Assembly: GCA_963921825.1 (NCBI GenBank)
Contig: OY997594.1
Span: 17,489,001-17,553,000 of the forward strand
Direction of reading: 5' to 3'
Length of the DNA: 64,000 bases
Source of the DNA: Erodium maritimum
Lineage: Eukaryota; Streptophyta; Magnoliopsida; Geraniales; Geraniaceae
In this document: piece after piece, positions 11,472 to 23,652 of the stretch
Numbering within the stretch: position 1 is the stretch's first letter
Layout of the letters: every line of letters starts with the position of its first letter
The notes under the pieces: generated by a model
What the model saw: the letters and a program-made list of their open reading frames with translations, nothing else
Database searches by the model: none
Told to the model about the DNA's origin: nothing
Translations under genes and position numbers: made by a program

Positions 11472-14249
11472 ATGGCATCAAAAAGTGCAGCTGATAGTAG
11501 AACTAGAGGCTCTGTGCAAATATTCATCGTTGCTGGTTTGTGCTGCTTCTTCTATCTATTGGGGGCATGGCAGAGAAGCGGTTTTGGCAAAGGTGATAGC
11601 ATAGCTTTGGAGATCACCAAGAGTGAGACTGACTGCAGCATAATCCCAAGGTTGAATTTTGAGAGTCATCATGGTGGTCAAGTTGGAGCCATTGATGATT
11701 CCAATTCAAAGGCCAAAGTCATTAAACCATGCCATCCTCGGTACACAGATTACACCCCTTGCCAAGATCAGAAGCGTGCGATGACCTTCCCAAGGGACAA
11801 TATGATCTATCGAGAGAGGCATTGCCCTCCACCAGAGCAGAAGCTACGCTGCCTTGTACCAGCTCCCAAAGGATATGTAACTCCATTTCCTTGGCCCAAG
11901 AGCCGTGACTATGTGCCCTATGCCAATGCGCCTTACAAGAGTCTGACTGTTGAGAAGGCTATTCAGAATTGGATTCAATATGAAGGCAATGTGTTTCGAT
12001 TCCCAGGTGGTGGAACTCAGTTTCCTCAAGGGGCAGATAAATATATTGATCAACTTGCTTCTGTGATTCCCATTGACAATGGAACTGTGAGAACCGCTCT
12101 TGATACTGGTTGTGGGGTATGTTATCTTTCCCAAAGACGTTTTTTTTCCTTTTATGTAAGTTATCTCCACAGGCTTTCCTCAAAGTGGGTTACTTCGATT
12201 AGGTTGCAAGCTTTGGTGCCTATCTTTGGAGTAGAAAGGTTTTAGCCATGTCTTTTGCACCAAGAGATTCACATGAAGCACAAGTTCAATTTGCTCTTGA
12301 AAGGGGTGTACCTGCTGTTATTGGTGTTCTTGGTTCAATCAAGATGCCATATCCATCAAGAGCCTTTGACATGGCACATTGCTCTCGTTGCCTAATTCCA
12401 TGGGGTATTAATGGTAAGAGTATCTGATTGAATATATCTTATTCTAAACAGTCCTACAGCACTATATTGTCTCATGGATTGTTCTCTTCGCAGATGGAAA
12501 GTACCTAAAAGAAGTGGACAGAGTTCTTAGACCTGGTGGCTACTGGGTGCTTTCAGGTCCTCCAATCAACTGGAGGGTCAATTACAAGTCATGGCAGCGC
12601 CCAAGGGAAGATCTTGAAACCGAACAAAGAAACATCGAAGAGGCTGCAAAATTTCTTTGCTGGGAGAAGAAGTATGAAAAGGGCGAGACTGCCATTTGGC
12701 AAAAGAAAGTAAACACTGAATCATGTCGTGGTCAGCAAGATGTCAATTTCTGCAAAGCAACAGATGCAGATAATGTGTGGTATGCTTCAGTCTTTGCAGA
12801 AAATGTGGTTCTTGAACATGTTTATCATTCATTATACATGTGCAATATTAATACCAAAACCTTGCTTTTGCTTCTTCTTAGGTACAAGAAAATGGAAGAT
12901 TGTGTAACCCCATATCCTGAATCTGATGGTTCAGTGGATGAAGTGAAGGCTTACCCAGAAAGACTTTTTGCTGTGCCTCCTAGAGTTGCAAGTGAATCGG
13001 TTCCTGGAGTTTCTATTGAGACGTATCAAGAGGACATCAAGAAATGGAAGAAGCATGTAAGTGCTTATAAGAGGATTAATAGTCTGCTAGACTCTGGAAG
13101 GTACCGTAACATTATGGACATGAATGCTGGATTGGGAAGCTTTGCTGCATCTATTGATTCTCCCAAATTGTGGGTTATGAACGTCGTCCCCACCATAGCT
13201 GAGAAAAATACTCTGGGCGTGATATATGAGCGAGGACTTATCGGCATCTACCATGACTGGTATGATAACCTTCTGAACTTCATCTCTAAATTAAGAATTT
13301 CTTATCATGTACAATGTTACGGACCTTGTGAACAAAAAAGTAAGGGCTAATTGCTGCTATATATTGCGTACTATACGTCTATTGCACATTATTATCCTCA
13401 ACCTTAAATCGTTATTTGCAGCTACTTGAACTTAAAAAAAAATATTGTAGATGGTTCTTTTTGCCAAAAAATGCCGAAAATGCCCTTGAACCTAATCTCT
13501 GCTATATTTCTTTGTCTTTTTAGTAGTTTAATCATTTAAGGAGTTTTTTTACATCTACTCAACCATTTTCTACATCTGATCAAAATGGTTTTGGTAATTA
13601 TGGATACTTTTTGAGTTTAGTGTCAAAGATATTTGTCATTTATTGGCAAAAAGGAGCTATCTGTAATTTTTGAATCTTCAAATAGATGTAAGTAATGTTT
13701 TAAAGTTTGGGTTAATTATATACAAAAGATAGGATGTTATAACATTACAAAATTAAATGCCTGGAAAAATCCCCCATGAACCACTTTTCATGGTTTTGCT
13801 GTTGCATGTAAACAAAGAGTATGAAAGAACTTACCTTCATTATTTCTGGTGCAGGTGTGAAGGTTTCTCCACATACCCTAGAACCTATGATCTCATTCAT
13901 GCCCATAACGTCTTCAGTTTGTACAAGGACAAGTGAGTATCTATCACTTAAGTTCCGGACATTGGTGAACTGTAATTCTTGTAGAAAGCTAAATTGTGAC
14001 GTTATGATGTGGTTGTACAGATGTGATGCAGAGGATATACTAGTAGAGATGGACAGGATATTGAGACCAGAAGGTGCAGTGATATTCAGGGACGAGGTTG
14101 ATGTGCTGATTAAGGTGAGGAAGATAGTGGGAGGAATGAGGTGGGACACAAAGATGGTGGATCATGAGGATGGTCCTCTTGTTCCCGTCAAGATCTTGAT
14201 CGCCGTCAAGCAGTATTGGGTCGCCGGAAACTCCACATCATCGCAGTGA
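11472..14249 (+). CDS. PMT2: Probable pectin methyltransferase PMT2-like, six coding exons
   Basis: This gene encodes a putative SAM-dependent methyltransferase of the plant QUA2/TSD2-related PMT family. These are type II Golgi membrane proteins thought to methylate cell-wall polysaccharide, probably homogalacturonan. Coding exons by splice signals and family similarity are 11472-12116, 12203-12413, 12494-12779, 12882-13259, 13855-13932 and 14021-14249. Together they give 608 residues against about 613 for Arabidopsis PMT2. Visible parts are an N-terminal membrane anchor (about residues 15-33, [19 protein letters not shown]), the motif [10 protein letters not shown], the SAM-binding motif ALDTGCG followed across the intron by VASFGAYLW, the family signature [10 protein letters not shown], and the second half motif RNIMDMNAG. 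The start at 11472 gives [16 protein letters not shown], matching family N-termini; an in-frame ATG upstream at 11421 lies in the leader intron. All exon junctions keep frame, so the gene looks functional. The catalytic substrate is known only by inference from the family. Confidence 0.94.
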
Positions 14250-14516
14250 GGCTGAAAAAGATGTCCGGAGCTTGAAGTGTGAATGCTGAGCATTTTTTGG
14301 GAAGCCAGAAAGGCCTAGCTTGATTAGTCCCATCATCTTCTTTGGTGCTAATTAATAACTATGTAGTCTAGTGGAAAATGGAAATGAACTGGTGGGTTGG
14401 AGCGTTTTTTCGGAATATTTGTTCACCATTTTAGTATAATATTTATGCATATGGTTGAGGTGTTTCGTAAGCTAGTTGAGTTTGAACCGAATGCAATAAT
14501 TAGAGTTATAACATAA

Positions 14517-14735
14517 CACATTACCTTAAGTAATTGTGATAAAACCTCCCCTACCCATCACGAAGAAAAAACAGCGACTATGGTCATGGTTATGCTCTCC
14601 TTTCTAGCATAGCACATCACTCTTCTTAAGTGGTTGTGATAAAACTCCTCCCCTAACCCTGGAGAGTTCTCTGCCATCGCACGAAGAAAATGCTATGGTC
14701 TATGTCATGGTTATGCTTCTCCTTTCTATACATCT
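14517..14735 (+). repeat. Imperfect tandem duplication of about 100 bp downstream of PMT2
   Basis: The segment 14517-14612 (cttaagtaattgtgataaaac ... ggtcatggttatgctctcc) is repeated with changes at 14613-14735 (cttaagtggttgtgataaaac ... tgtcatggttatgcttctcc). It lies just beyond the probable 3' UTR and codes for nothing recognisable. Confidence 0.75.
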
Positions 14736-15009
14736 TCTCACATGTACCTCTTCTATGAGTCATGCGAAAGTTTTTTCTGTTAGGGTTGCTCCTTGTCTAT
14801 TGCTCCCCTTGATGTACATGCTCTAAAACGATAGTCATCGAAGGTGGGAGGGGCGATTTCGGTTGCTATTAAATCGAAAGAGGTACGAGGCAGAGTTTCC
14901 AACGCAGTCGACATTCAGAAAGTGGAGTCGGTTGTAGTAAGGACTGAAGGAAGGCGTCGTCATCGTTCGGGTACAAGGAAATCAATGGGTTTTATTGATC
15001 AAGATGCCG

Positions 15010-17050
15010 AACTGAAGCTCCTAAGGGTGTGGTTTTGGAGATGGAAAGATGGAAAAGGAGGTTCTTCTGGAATGGGAGATCAGACAGAAGGGTTTTACAT
15101 AAAATTGGCTGGGGGAAAGTCTGCAGGCCCAGAAAGGCTGGTGGTCTTAGGATCAAGAAGTTGAGTGTCATGAATAGAGCCTTGTTAGCCAAGTGGTGGT
15201 GGAGGTTTGCCCTTGAGGAAGATTCACTTTGGAAACAATTGATTTGTTCTAAATATGGTTGGGAGTCATCTGAGTGGGATTTATCAAAATTTCTGTTACA
15301 CAATGGTCATTGTTTCTTGAGACATATTCAATCACTTCTGGATTGTCCAAGATTCTGTAGTGCATTTGGGGTGGCAGGATTGCAGTGGTCTATCAATTCA
15401 GGCAATAGCATACTCTTTTAGGAGGATATTTGGGTGTCTGAGTTCCCATTAAAAGTTATGTTTCAGAGATTATTCCATCTCAGCCAACAGAAGAGAAGTT
15501 TGGTTTCACATCTTTGGGAGAATGGGGATTGGGTTCTGATCTTTAGAAGTGAGTTGAGGGGCTGGGAGGAAGATCAATTTACACTGTTGTGTGACTTAAT
15601 AAATACAATTATTCAGCTCAATGATGTCCCTGACAAAGTGTCCTGGACTGTGGATGCAAGAGGCTTCACTGTTCAGAGGATGTATCATTACTTAGATGAA
15701 GAATATGTTGAAGATCTATTGTGGCCTGAATTGTTATGGGAACCATTTTTACCTCCCAAGATTGCTGCATTCATGTGGCTTTTATGCTTAAAAGGGGTGC
15801 CAACAAAATGCTTCCTCCTTGCTAAGGGCTTATATAATCAGAATATTTGGTGTCCCTTTTGTAATGAGGAACCAGAGGAACAAGATCATCTACTCTTAAA
15901 TTGCAGGTTCTCTTGGTTAGTATGGTGTTTAGTTCTAAATTGGTGGGGAGTACAAGCAGTTGGCCCTGAGACTGTTTTGGATTGGTTTGTGGCCTGGAGA
16001 GGTTTGGGGCCTCTCAGTTCAACCACCCATTGGAGTTTACTAGTATCAATTACAATTTGGAGAATTTGGTTATGTAGGAACAAGATGATCTTTAATTCCT
16101 TGAATATGCAGCCTGAGGAGATTTTGCAACAGATTCAGAGTGATCTATATCAAGTGCTCTGGGCCAAATTCAATGTTACTAATTCATTTTCCTTTGTCAC
16201 TTGGATCTCAACACCTTGGTCCCGTCACTTGAGAAAGGCTAGAGGAGGTACTGTGGGAAATTTGCTTATTTGCCAATGAGATCTGATTGGTTACATTTGG
16301 CAGGTTATTGTGCTACTTGTCTCAATTTGCACCTGGGGGGTTTTGGGGTGGGTTGGGGGTGGTTCCAGGGTACTGTGGTGAGTTGGGTGAGGTTACATTA
16401 TTAAATGTGTTCTTGTTATCCTTTTGGTGTGGGGGGTAGTTATATATGTAGACTTGTTTTTTTTGTGAGTGGGTAAAATCTTTATAGGTGGAGTGTTTGT
16501 TGGTTATGGCTTTTGTTTTTTCTGTCCAATACTTACTGGACTGGTTGCAGTTGGTCATTTCTTCTGGCTTACACTGTTGGACTGTATTGGCTCATTACTG
16601 GTCTTATATCCTGAAGCTGCTGCGGGGTTTTCATGGGTGAAAGTTGGAACTGATAGTGTGCTTTGGGGGGTTATTGTTGATCACTGGGGTGAGGTTGTTG
16701 CTGGTTAATGGTTTGGACAAGGTTGGGACAATGTATAAAGGATGTTTGTATTTTGGCTGGTAACAACATTGTAATTTGTTGTGTTAACTTGGGGGGCAAG
16801 CTATTTAGAATTATTTGAAGAGATAATTAGGGTTTCATTTGTGTGTAGGTTGGGGTAACTTGGGGGGCAAGTTATTTTGTTTGGTTGGAAGTTTTTGAAT
16901 GGGCATTAGTTGGGTACTGGTTGTATAGGTTGGGATTGGTTTCATTCCTGTAATTGTAACCGGTTTCATTGAGGGTTTATCCCTTGACCATCTTTTTCAC
17001 TTCGAAAAAATGGTTTATAAAATTTTAAAATTGCTGATAAAAAAAAAAGA
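15010..17050 (+). mobile_element. L1-type LINE, 3' end of ORF2 plus 3' UTR (5' truncated)
   Basis: The frame 15029-16279 encodes the end of a plant L1 ORF2. It contains FFWNGRSDRRVLHKIGWGKV and GGLRIKKLSVMNRALLAKW, typical of the region after the reverse transcriptase, then the zinc-binding zf-RVT domain (LPPKIAAFMW ... CPFCNEEPEEQDHLLLNC). The frame is interrupted by one stop at 15419-15421, where the family has a Trp codon (SILF-x-EDIW), so a single TGG to TAG change is likely. A GT-rich 3' UTR with ggtactgtggtgag follows, resembling the LINE at 45604-47378, and A-rich stretches occur at 17005 and 17040-17049. The reverse transcriptase core and endonuclease are missing, which fits 5' truncation during target-primed insertion. 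Confidence 0.85.
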
Positions 17051-18468
17051 TGTCGAACTGTTGGTCTACAACTTACCATTCGATTTCTCAGAGGCATGGG
17101 TTCATAGTGTTTTCAGTTCTTATGGTGAGATTGATTGTGTTTCAATTGTGCATTGTCCTAATCGTAATCGTAAGGGGCAACACTTTGGCTTCATACGCTT
17201 TGTGTCGAGAGAGGCCGCTTCTCTGGCTATAGCTAGCTTGAACGATTTTGAAATGAATGCTTACATTCTCTTGGTCGCGTTTGCTCATCGCCGGATTCAA
17301 AGTTCCTCCGCAGCCACGCCTATTTCCAATGAGTTAGGAAAACAGAGCATCAACTCTGTTTTGCCTTGAAAACAGACCATCACCTCTGTTCCCTATGATA
17401 AACGAAAGCTGGCCCAAGATGACTTGAGTGAGGTTCAAGACTTAGCTCTGTGTAATTCATCGGTTCAGTTTGACTGGAATCATTGTTGGATACATCTCAT
17501 TTTTTCATCGGATTCGTCGTCTGGTGGGGAGCTCGGATTTCGGCGAGATGGTGAATCCCAATCAAAATTTGGTTTAATTTGCTCCATTATTCATGAGATT
17601 TTTTTCGAATTCAAGTTTCGAACTTGAATTATGCAGAAACGCCGTGCTCGTGAATAATGAATGGAGAAAAAATGGTTAAGGAGACGACACGCATTTTGGG
17701 GGATCGGGCCTTGGCTGATAGGTTTCTACTCATTGGGTTAGGCCCGATTAACTCTTAGGATCAGGCTTCCTTTTTGTGGCCTCCAATTATTTTGATAGGT
17801 GATGCCCAAGAGGATGAGGTGGGCCCAGTAGCCCAGACCACCCCTTATAATGACAGATGGGGCCGAACCTATTTTCGATGTTGGGTCAACTATTGTAGCT
17901 GGTCCTCTTTCGAAGCCGGTTGGAGTGGTTGATAAAGAAGGCTCACCCTCGTTGGTTGAGAAAGTGGTTGGGTTTACGGTCTCAATTGAGGTACCAACTG
18001 TTTTGGTTGAGGTAGATTTAGGTTTTGTAAATGGGGTAGTGCAGGAGCAGCGTAGTCCTTGGAAGGATGCCCTCCTTCAACCCCCGAAACGTCAGAGTCG
18101 TCCTCCTAAGCATTATAGCGTTACAATCAAACCAAGAGCTCGTTCTTTGGACCGTGAGAGACTTGTTAATCTTGTTGACACTGGAAAACAGATAGCGTAA
18201 GCTCATTCTCAACTGGTCCAATTTGGCTCAAGCAAAGGCCCTTGATGGGAAACAGGCAAATGCCTTCGATGATCCGAATCTGGCTTTGGATGGTGAAGAG
18301 TGGGTCAGTGATGGGGATTAATTTCTTTTTTCGTTTTGTTTCTATTTATCGGTTTATGTTCCTGCAACTCCTTTTGAGAGCTCCCTTGTTATGGTTGCTG
18401 TTGATTCGATCCTCCTTGGATCTAATCTTGTTCTAATAAAATTTTCGAGCTCATCTAAACAAAAAAGA
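17050..18468 (+). mobile_element. RRM retroelement copy A (5' truncated, ORF1-only type)
   Basis: The copy begins inside an RRM: RNP2-like LLVYNL, then RNP1-like GQHFGFIRF, at about 17065-17290. After a spacer with stops, the end of the protein is read at 17850-18200 with SPWKDALLQPPKRQSRPPKH, a signature shared with copies C and D. A 3' end resembling the other copies (ctaataaaattttcgagctcat) runs into an A-rich tail at 18458-18468. The distance from RRM to tail is only 1.4 kb, so there is no room for a reverse transcriptase. It directly abuts the tail of the L1 fragment at 15010-17050. Several in-frame stops show it is inactive. Confidence 0.75.
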
Positions 18469-19113
18469 CGGACCATCATTACCTAGGAGGAACATGCTTT
18501 TCAATCCAAGGATACAACAGTGCAAACAATGTAAGTGAATTATGCATATCAAATAAGAGTACAAGTGTGTGTGAAATTGGCGTGATTTATAGTTCATTGA
18601 CGGTCTGGCGAGGCGACTCAATTTGATATACAAAGTATAAAGAGAAATTCGTACCAACCACCTTAAGTAATTTTCTAAACATAGTGTAGAAAAACTCTTA
18701 GTTGAGTCATAACACCCCGACCCCAGCAAAAATTATTGGGTCCTTTCCAAGGCGCTAACAGTTCCCTACCTAATGAGTGATAAGCATTCCTAAGATTAAC
18801 ATGAAAGTGGAATGATAAATGTGTTCATAAGTTAGGGATGTATCTTTTACTTTCATAAGGGTAGAGTTTTGATTGTAGAAATATGGTAATCGCTTACCTG
18901 ATGGTAAAGAAAAGTAATCGTCCCCCTTGGCATGAGACAACCTCTTTCAGTCCCCAAGTTGCGATTACAGTGCATTTCAGTTATGCATCTTGGTCTGTGG
19001 CATCACTCCAGACTACATATCGCCTTCGTGCTGTGACTACTCTAGGGAGTCTATTGATCTACAATCATAACTTTGGTATGACTAGACAGTTCTATCATAT
19101 GGATAGGGTCAAG
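18469..19113. other. Stretch without a recognisable gene
   Basis: Apart from cataacaccccgacccc near 18712, which resembles the end of some plant LTRs, I see no feature. Open frames are short and show no domain. Confidence 0.4.
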
Positions 19114-19744
19114 ATTCGTGTCACGCCCCAATTTCAGTAAACCGAACTCGGGACGCGAACGTTTAAAATAAGAAAGCACTTTGAAAACATTTCCATTAAA
19201 ACATTTTACAATACCGGTTTAGTTCAACAAAAGGATAATTACAATTCAAATAAAACGTCCCACAAGCGGACAAAAAGGCGAGGTATCCGTCGCTAGACCA
19301 AAAGTAAAAACCCGGACTCCGCTCCTAGCTCCACAAGCTTCGAGAGCTCACCTAGTCCGTCCCACGAACAGTACCTGTAGGAAAAGCAGCTAGGGGTGAG
19401 CGTTCGCTCACCACCACGGGTAACAGACTGACTACGGCATAATTAGCAGACTGACTACGGCATAATTAGCAGACAATGCCGGTAACACCAACAACAAACT
19501 CAACCCCCCGGGGATCACTGTCCCCAACCCAAGTACTCTGGCTGACAAACAACCACGGTGACCTTCCTCGAACGACTCGACACTCAACACGTAAGTAGAC
19601 ACGACACAACGCTCACGACCTCTTCCAAGGACTCAAAGGAACTACGCAACACCAAACAAGATCACAAAGGATCGCACACCAAACAAGATCACAAAGGATC
19701 GCAAACCAGATGCTCAATACCCTCCCTCACTCACACCTGTCTCA

Positions 19745-19995
19745 GTAACCTCTCTTACTCACGCACTTTGCCGAACCACTCAGGCCAGGCGGTCGACCTG
19801 TCTCACTCACCTCTCTCACTCATGCACTTTGCCGAACCACTCAGGCCAGGCGGTCGACCTGTCTCACTCACGCACTTTGCCGAACCACTCAGGCCAGGCG
19901 GTCGACCTGTCTCACTCACCTCTCTCACTCACGCACTTTGCCGAACCACTCAGGCCAGGCGGTCGACCTGTCTCACTCACCTCTCTCACTCAGGC
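19745..19995 (-). repeat. Tandem array 1 in solo LTR
   Basis: Four copies of a block containing cactttgccgaaccactcag and gccaggcggtcgacctgtct, separated by ctcactcacctctctcactc spacers that are present in some gaps and absent in others. The spacing alternates between about 46 and 66 bp, which suggests slippage or unequal exchange. Confidence 0.88.
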
Positions 19996-20194
19996 AACCA
20001 CAATCACAGTCACCATCAGACACAATCACAAGCAAGTTCGACAACACAGGCACTCAAGGCCACTCAAGACACCTCAACAATCAAGACTCGGGTTCAACAA
20101 CCCCACGGGCACTCACTGCCACTCAAGACACACCAACGATAAAGACTCGGGTTCAACAACCCCACGGCACTCACGGCCACCCCAAAACACCGAA

Positions 20195-20520
20195 ACGACA
20201 ACACGGGCTCTCATGGCCACCCAAGACTCAGCAATAAATAATACGGGCTCTCAAGGCCACCCAAGACTCAGCAATAAATAATACGGGCTCTCAAGGCCAC
20301 CCAAGACTCAGCAATAAATAACACGGGCTCTCAAGGCCACTCAACTCAACAGTAAATAACACACAACAACCTCCGGCATAAACGATGCCTCCAACAGTCC
20401 TAAGATCGCTAGTTTCACAAACAACCTCCGGGCATGGTCATATGCCTCCAGCAGTCCTACTATCAACAGTTTCACAATCAACCTCCGGGCATGGTCATAT
20501 GCCTCCAGTCAAACAATTAT
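20195..20520 (-). repeat. Tandem arrays 2 and 3 in solo LTR
   Basis: First come about four copies of a 50-bp unit (acgggctctcaaggccaccc, then aagactcagcaataaataat). Then come about three copies of a unit of near 60 bp (caacctccgggcatggtcat, then atgcctccagcagtcctac). Neither array has conserved spacers or any other sign of a CRISPR. Confidence 0.85.
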
Positions 20521-22364
20521 CGCTAAGTTCTCTGCTCCTACGACACTACTAAGTGTCACATGCTTTTCCAATTATCGCTACAATCCCGTATCATGCATTT
20601 CTAATATTCGATAACCTAAATAACCCACGACACCCCGGTGTCACATGCAGTTCTACAGTTAACCTTCCCTAGTCAGGGCCGAGATCCGGCTACTTTTCCC
20701 TACCTCAACTGAAGAGCAACCACTATGTTTCCTAGCTGCTGTCGTTCTTGGTCGCTACCTCCGGGCTTCACTTCGATCGAAGCCGGGCGCTAAAGAGAAC
20801 ACGAAAGCCATAGATTAATAATGGCTCCACCGCTAAATTAAAGGTTACGATTAAACCAGTTTAAAACCGACAGTTGTCCCTTAAACTCGAGCGGGATAAA
20901 AGCGGGTTCACGGCGAATCGGGTTTGGGTACCCGAGCACCGAAACCGGTGCATGCGAGGCACGGTCCCAATGCACGAGGTCCGATTCAGCGGTCCGCTTT
21001 TGTTCCTTTTTAAACCCAAATAGCAGTCCATTTTACTCGGAGTTCCAGAGTCGTTCCCAAATCTGATTAACAACCCCTTTTCAAAACAGAACGATTTTTG
21101 TTTCAAATCTGTTTCTGTTCCGATCCTTTGAGCCCAAAAAGAATTAAGTTCGGTTTTTGAACAACCGTCCCTAAACCCCGTTTACAACTTAGATTCTCAA
21201 ACTCCTCGGTTTAAACCGTTTTTAAAACCGAAACGCTTTTAATTCCTTTTCATTTTCAATCCCCCTTTTCCCTTAAATCTGATTTTCGTTTTACAACCCT
21301 TTTCTTTCCAAAATCTTGATTTCAATTCCAACCAAAACAGATCCAAAAGCTGATTTTGATTTAACACATTTCCCTTTTTAATTCAAAAACCGTTCCAAAT
21401 ATTAATCGATTTCATTATCGGGTTTAACCAAATATTAATCGATTTCATTAACAGGTTTAACAGATAACGCTTCCATCAACAGAACCAGATTTACTTGAAA
21501 CGAACAGCACGGGAACCGAAAAAGAGGGGCTCGGTTTGAAACCGGCCGGCCACCGACGGAGACGCCGCCGGCGACCAAACCTCGTGGTGAGAATCTCACC
21601 GTGGAAGGAGAGGTGGTGGAGCACGGCGGAGGGAGCGGTGGTGGTGGTGGTCGTGGTCGGACGGAGGAGGTGACGGCCGGAATCGAGAGGGACGGCGTCG
21701 GGAGGGAATCAGAGGAGAAGATGAGGGAGATGGTGGTCGGAGACGGCCGAGCTCGGGCTCGGGACGGCCGGAATCGAGAGGGACGGTGGTGGCCGAGCTC
21801 GGGCTCGGGACGGCCGGCGATGAGGAAGAGAGGGGGTTCGGGGCTGCAGACGGGGCGGCGAGGAGAGGACCGGCCGGTGGCTTGTGACGCCGGTAGCTCG
21901 GGAGGGAGAGGCCGGAGAGTGGCCGGCGACGGCGAGACGAGATCGGAAGGGGGGGGGGTTGAAGAAGACGAAGCAGAGGAGTGAGGGAGGAGGGTCGGAC
22001 GTGGGAGGTGAGGGTGGACGGAGGTGAGGGTCGCCGGAGCTGGTGCGTTGGCCGGAGAATCGGACGGAGGAGAAGTGAGGTCGGGGTTGCGTGGAGAAGA
22101 AGAGAGGGAGAGGGAGGAAGGAGAACTGGGGTGAGGGCTGCGCAGGAACAAGAGGGGAAGGTCGATTTAGGGTTTCAGAGGAAAAAAAGAGGGTTAAATA
22201 CCCTGGTCTGTTAGGCCTTAGGCAGTTGCGGCCCAAGACGGCTGGGCCTGCGCGCCTGGCCTGGTCCATACCTGTTTTTTTTTTACTTGTTTCAAAAACC
22301 TACCCTAAGGTTTTCAAGTTGCAATTTAAAACCCTATTGAAAGCGAAGCGGGTTTTACAATTCG

Positions 22365-23455
22365 GGCTAGGGTCGATTAGAGATTTAATCTAGATTTCCA
22401 AATCTAGTCAACCCAAGAGGTCAAGATCTTACTAACCCACTAAGATCTCCATGTCCAAACTTTTAATTATCTTATCTAATTTAGCTTATGCTTTAGATGA
22501 GTTCTTAAATTAACCAATCGTCCTAAACTTGTCTTACTTCCTGAAGCCAATCTATTGAATGAACAATCGAGCTGTTAACGACTAAAATTCCCAAGAAATA
22601 GTCTAATTCCCAAGTTAACCTAAATCATGAATTTGACTTAGGTGGCATTAAAAAGAAATGTAGAAGGAATAAGACTTGAATCATCACCAAAGTTTACATG
22701 GAAACACAAGTAACTCAAATCAAACAACATAAACTCATAGATCCAAACACCATATGCCTTGAGAAATGAAGGTTCTATATAAGAATCAACAATGCCCCAA
22801 CACAACTAATCCATGGTACAAGAATCATAAAGAAATGGGAGAGAGAATACTCTAGCTACTAACTTCCTCCTCAAGTAATGAACCTCTCCGGTGGTCTCAA
22901 AATGTGTGGAAGTTCCCTTAGTCTCAATCTCAAAATGGTTTGCCCTACCTACAATAGAGAAAGCAACAAACAAAAGATTGAAAAGCTAGAGAGCACCATG
23001 GAAAACGGGAGAGAAAGGAAGAGACATATTGATTACGGTAGAAATCATACTCTACGGTGGTGCGCCAATGGGGAGACAAGAGATAGTACTCGGGTTTGGG
23101 AGAGAAGGATGATCAGAGATGAGCGATGAATTGGTATACATATTGAATGTGAGTGTTGTCTCATATTCAATGCACAACAACTAATGTCAGTTATAACGAC
23201 CACAAACTTTTTCTTCAATCAAACGACGTAGGTTCAAGAAGCATCGAGGCAAGTTTCATTATTTGCTTCGCAACTAGACGGACCGAAAACTATACATGCC
23301 ATGCATAGATTTTGTGCCTTAGCAAGCGGAACCCTGCCATCTGTTTTATGCTCGTTAACCGTTGCTTTTTGTATAGAAAACCGGAATCCACCAAACATCA
23401 TGCCGGTTTGACGTTTTCCTCACCAATTCCGATGGATTTTGACGATGATTGTGGT
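22365..23455. other. Intergenic AT-rich stretch upstream of PKS
   Basis: No gene or repeat is recognised. The region flanks the solo LTR on the left and probably includes distal promoter sequence of the PKS gene on the right. Confidence 0.4.
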
Positions 23456-23510
23456 CAGGACAGAGCTACATGGGCCCCGGGGGGCACGTGCCCCCCTCAA
23501 CTTTTTGTCA
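23456..23510 (+). promoter_or_regulatory. hAT-MITE remnant carrying a G-box, 163 bp upstream of PKS start codon
   Basis: The sequence caggacagagctacatgggc followed by ccggggggcacgtgcccccc matches one end of the CAGTGGCGGAGC hAT-like MITE family seen at 9101 and 57386, including its GGGGCACGTGCCCC palindrome. The other end is missing. The core CACGTG lies at 23485-23490. CACGTG is the binding site of PIF and HY5 factors, and the gene downstream acts in phytochrome signalling. Regulation through this site is inference only. Confidence 0.55.
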
Positions 23511-23652
23511 TCTTGCAACCTCCACAAGCCTACTTAAACTCTCTTCATTCCCGATAACCCAAGCATAGCCTCTAATCATCCACACCTCTTCTCCATAGTT
23601 TTATTACTTGTTCTCTCTTTCAGTTCCCAATTGTTGTTCTTGATTCAACAAC

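Larger units (their letters stand above)
19114..22364 (-). mobile_element. Solo LTR of the gypsy family with perfect 5-bp target duplication
   Basis: On the minus strand the LTR starts TGTAAAACCC at 22359 and ends GGGGCGTGACA at 19119, so it has TG...CA ends and a length of 3,241 bp. It is flanked on both sides by attcg (19114-19118 and 22360-22364). There is no primer binding site or internal region on either side, so this is a solo LTR left by recombination between two LTRs. It shares ends, the gagcg-ttcgctcacc motif and a GC-rich segment (21450-22250) with the LTR at 5374-8323. It contains three separate tandem arrays. Confidence 0.88.

Noticed and set aside
19558-20281. Repetitive frames of 194 and 150 residues, and the idea of a CRISPR array
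   Set aside because: These are translations of tandem arrays in the LTR. Units are 46-66 bp without unique spacers, and the genome is a plant's.
21435-22269. Overlapping frames of 238, 186 and 127 residues
   Set aside because: They lie in the GC-rich part of the solo LTR, are Pro/Ser/Arg-rich without any domain, and occur on both strands at once.
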